Source: an uncultured Thermomicrobiales bacterium | GTDB lineage: Bacteria > Chloroflexota > Chloroflexia > Thermomicrobiales > UBA6265 | Direction of reading: 5' to 3' | Assembly: GCA_902806395.1 (NCBI GenBank) | Contig: CADCWH010000034.1 | Location: 1-6,034 of the forward strand | Length of the DNA stretch: 6,034 nt | Shown: positions 5,789 to 6,034 of the stretch, in pieces | Layout: each line of letters begins with the position of its first letter | Position numbering within the stretch: position 1 is the stretch's first letter | The notes under the pieces: model-generated | Seen by the model: only the letters and a program-made list of their open reading frames with translations | What the model was told of the DNA's origin: nothing | Database searches by the model: none | Translations under genes and position numbers: made by a program

Positions 5789-6004
5789 ATGGGACGAGAA
5801 CCCGCCGGCTGGACACTGTGGGCGATCTCGCTGGGGTCGGTCCTAGCGGTGTTTGGGGTGGTAGTCTGGGCCATGGGCCGGGCCTACACGGAGACGCGCA
5901 GCCTGGAGGACAACCTCGGCTCGGCCCTGATGATCGGTGGCACCCTGGCCCTCATCGTCGGCGGCGTCGCCTTCTTCCGGGCCAGCCACGACGAGGCCGA
6001 CTAA
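5789..6004 (+). CDS. Small two-helix membrane protein, unknown function
   Basis: I do not recognise this 71-residue protein. It has two clear hydrophobic segments, about 8-29 (TLWAISLGSVLAVFGVVVWA) and about 46-66 (ALMIGGTLALIVGGVAFF), joined by a polar loop with ETRSLEDN. The end is short and acidic (SHDEAD). This is the shape of a small inner-membrane hairpin protein. ATG at 5789 follows GGAGG (5780-5784) by four bases, somewhat close but strong. The frame is open further upstream to 5288, but that part has no protein-like features and overlaps the SDR remnant. Third-position G+C bias holds through the short frame, supporting a real gene. There is no visible partner, as its neighbours are a pseudogene and the window end. 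Confidence 0.65.
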   Translation: MGREPAGWTLWAISLGSVLAVFGVVVWAMGRAYTETRSLEDNLGSALMIGGTLALIVGGVAFFRASHDEAD

Positions 6005-6034
6005 CCAGCCTCGGGGATCCAACCCGTGAGGACA

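Noticed and set aside
1..6034. Mobile elements, CRISPR arrays, tRNA or rRNA genes
   Set aside because: No transposase or integrase pieces, no regularly spaced direct repeats, and no cloverleaf or conserved rRNA segments were found on either strand by reading.

Overview
This is a high-G+C bacterial window (roughly two-thirds G+C by eye) with strong codon-position bias in its genes and purine-rich ribosome binding sites. The protein styles fit a Chloroflexota (Thermomicrobia-like) genome best. They include a DrrA/NatA-type exporter, a membrane-anchored amidase with a DxNxDG insert, and a YdaD/YghA-like SDR remnant. This placement is an impression from style; an actinobacterial or other high-G+C source is not excluded. 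No phage, IS, CRISPR, rRNA or tRNA signal was seen.

Layout. Positions 1-48 may hold the last codons of a plus-strand gene, with a strong hairpin over its stop codon. Positions 325-2536 (minus strand) encode a two-component ABC-2 exporter: the ATPase (1610-2536) is upstream and the permease (325-1419) downstream, separated by 190 bases. Diverging from the ATPase across a 165-base intergenic region is a small SnoaL/NTF2-like protein (2702-3085). After a structured intergenic stretch with a candidate promoter comes the main gene of the window, a 622-residue plus-strand protein (3217-5085). It has one N-terminal membrane anchor, a zinc amidase domain (Amidase_3) carrying two calcium-loop-like motifs, a Pro-rich linker, and a polysaccharide deacetylase (CE4/NodB) domain.

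Positions 5176-5519 (minus strand) are a wrecked short-chain dehydrogenase: its start is missing, it has two frameshifts, and the central catalytic part is deleted so that the C-terminal tail directly follows the middle. The window ends with a 71-residue two-helix membrane protein (5789-6004) preceded by a perfect 17-base palindrome.

How the genes relate. The ATPase and permease should form one exporter. The amidase-deacetylase is a self-contained envelope enzyme that could strip the peptide from MurNAc and then deacetylate the exposed sugar. Bacillus uses two separate proteins, CwlD and PdaA, for that pair of steps when making muramic delta-lactam. This is the most interesting idea in the window and is an inference from domain content. 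Nothing visible ties the SnoaL-like protein or the small membrane protein to the others functionally.
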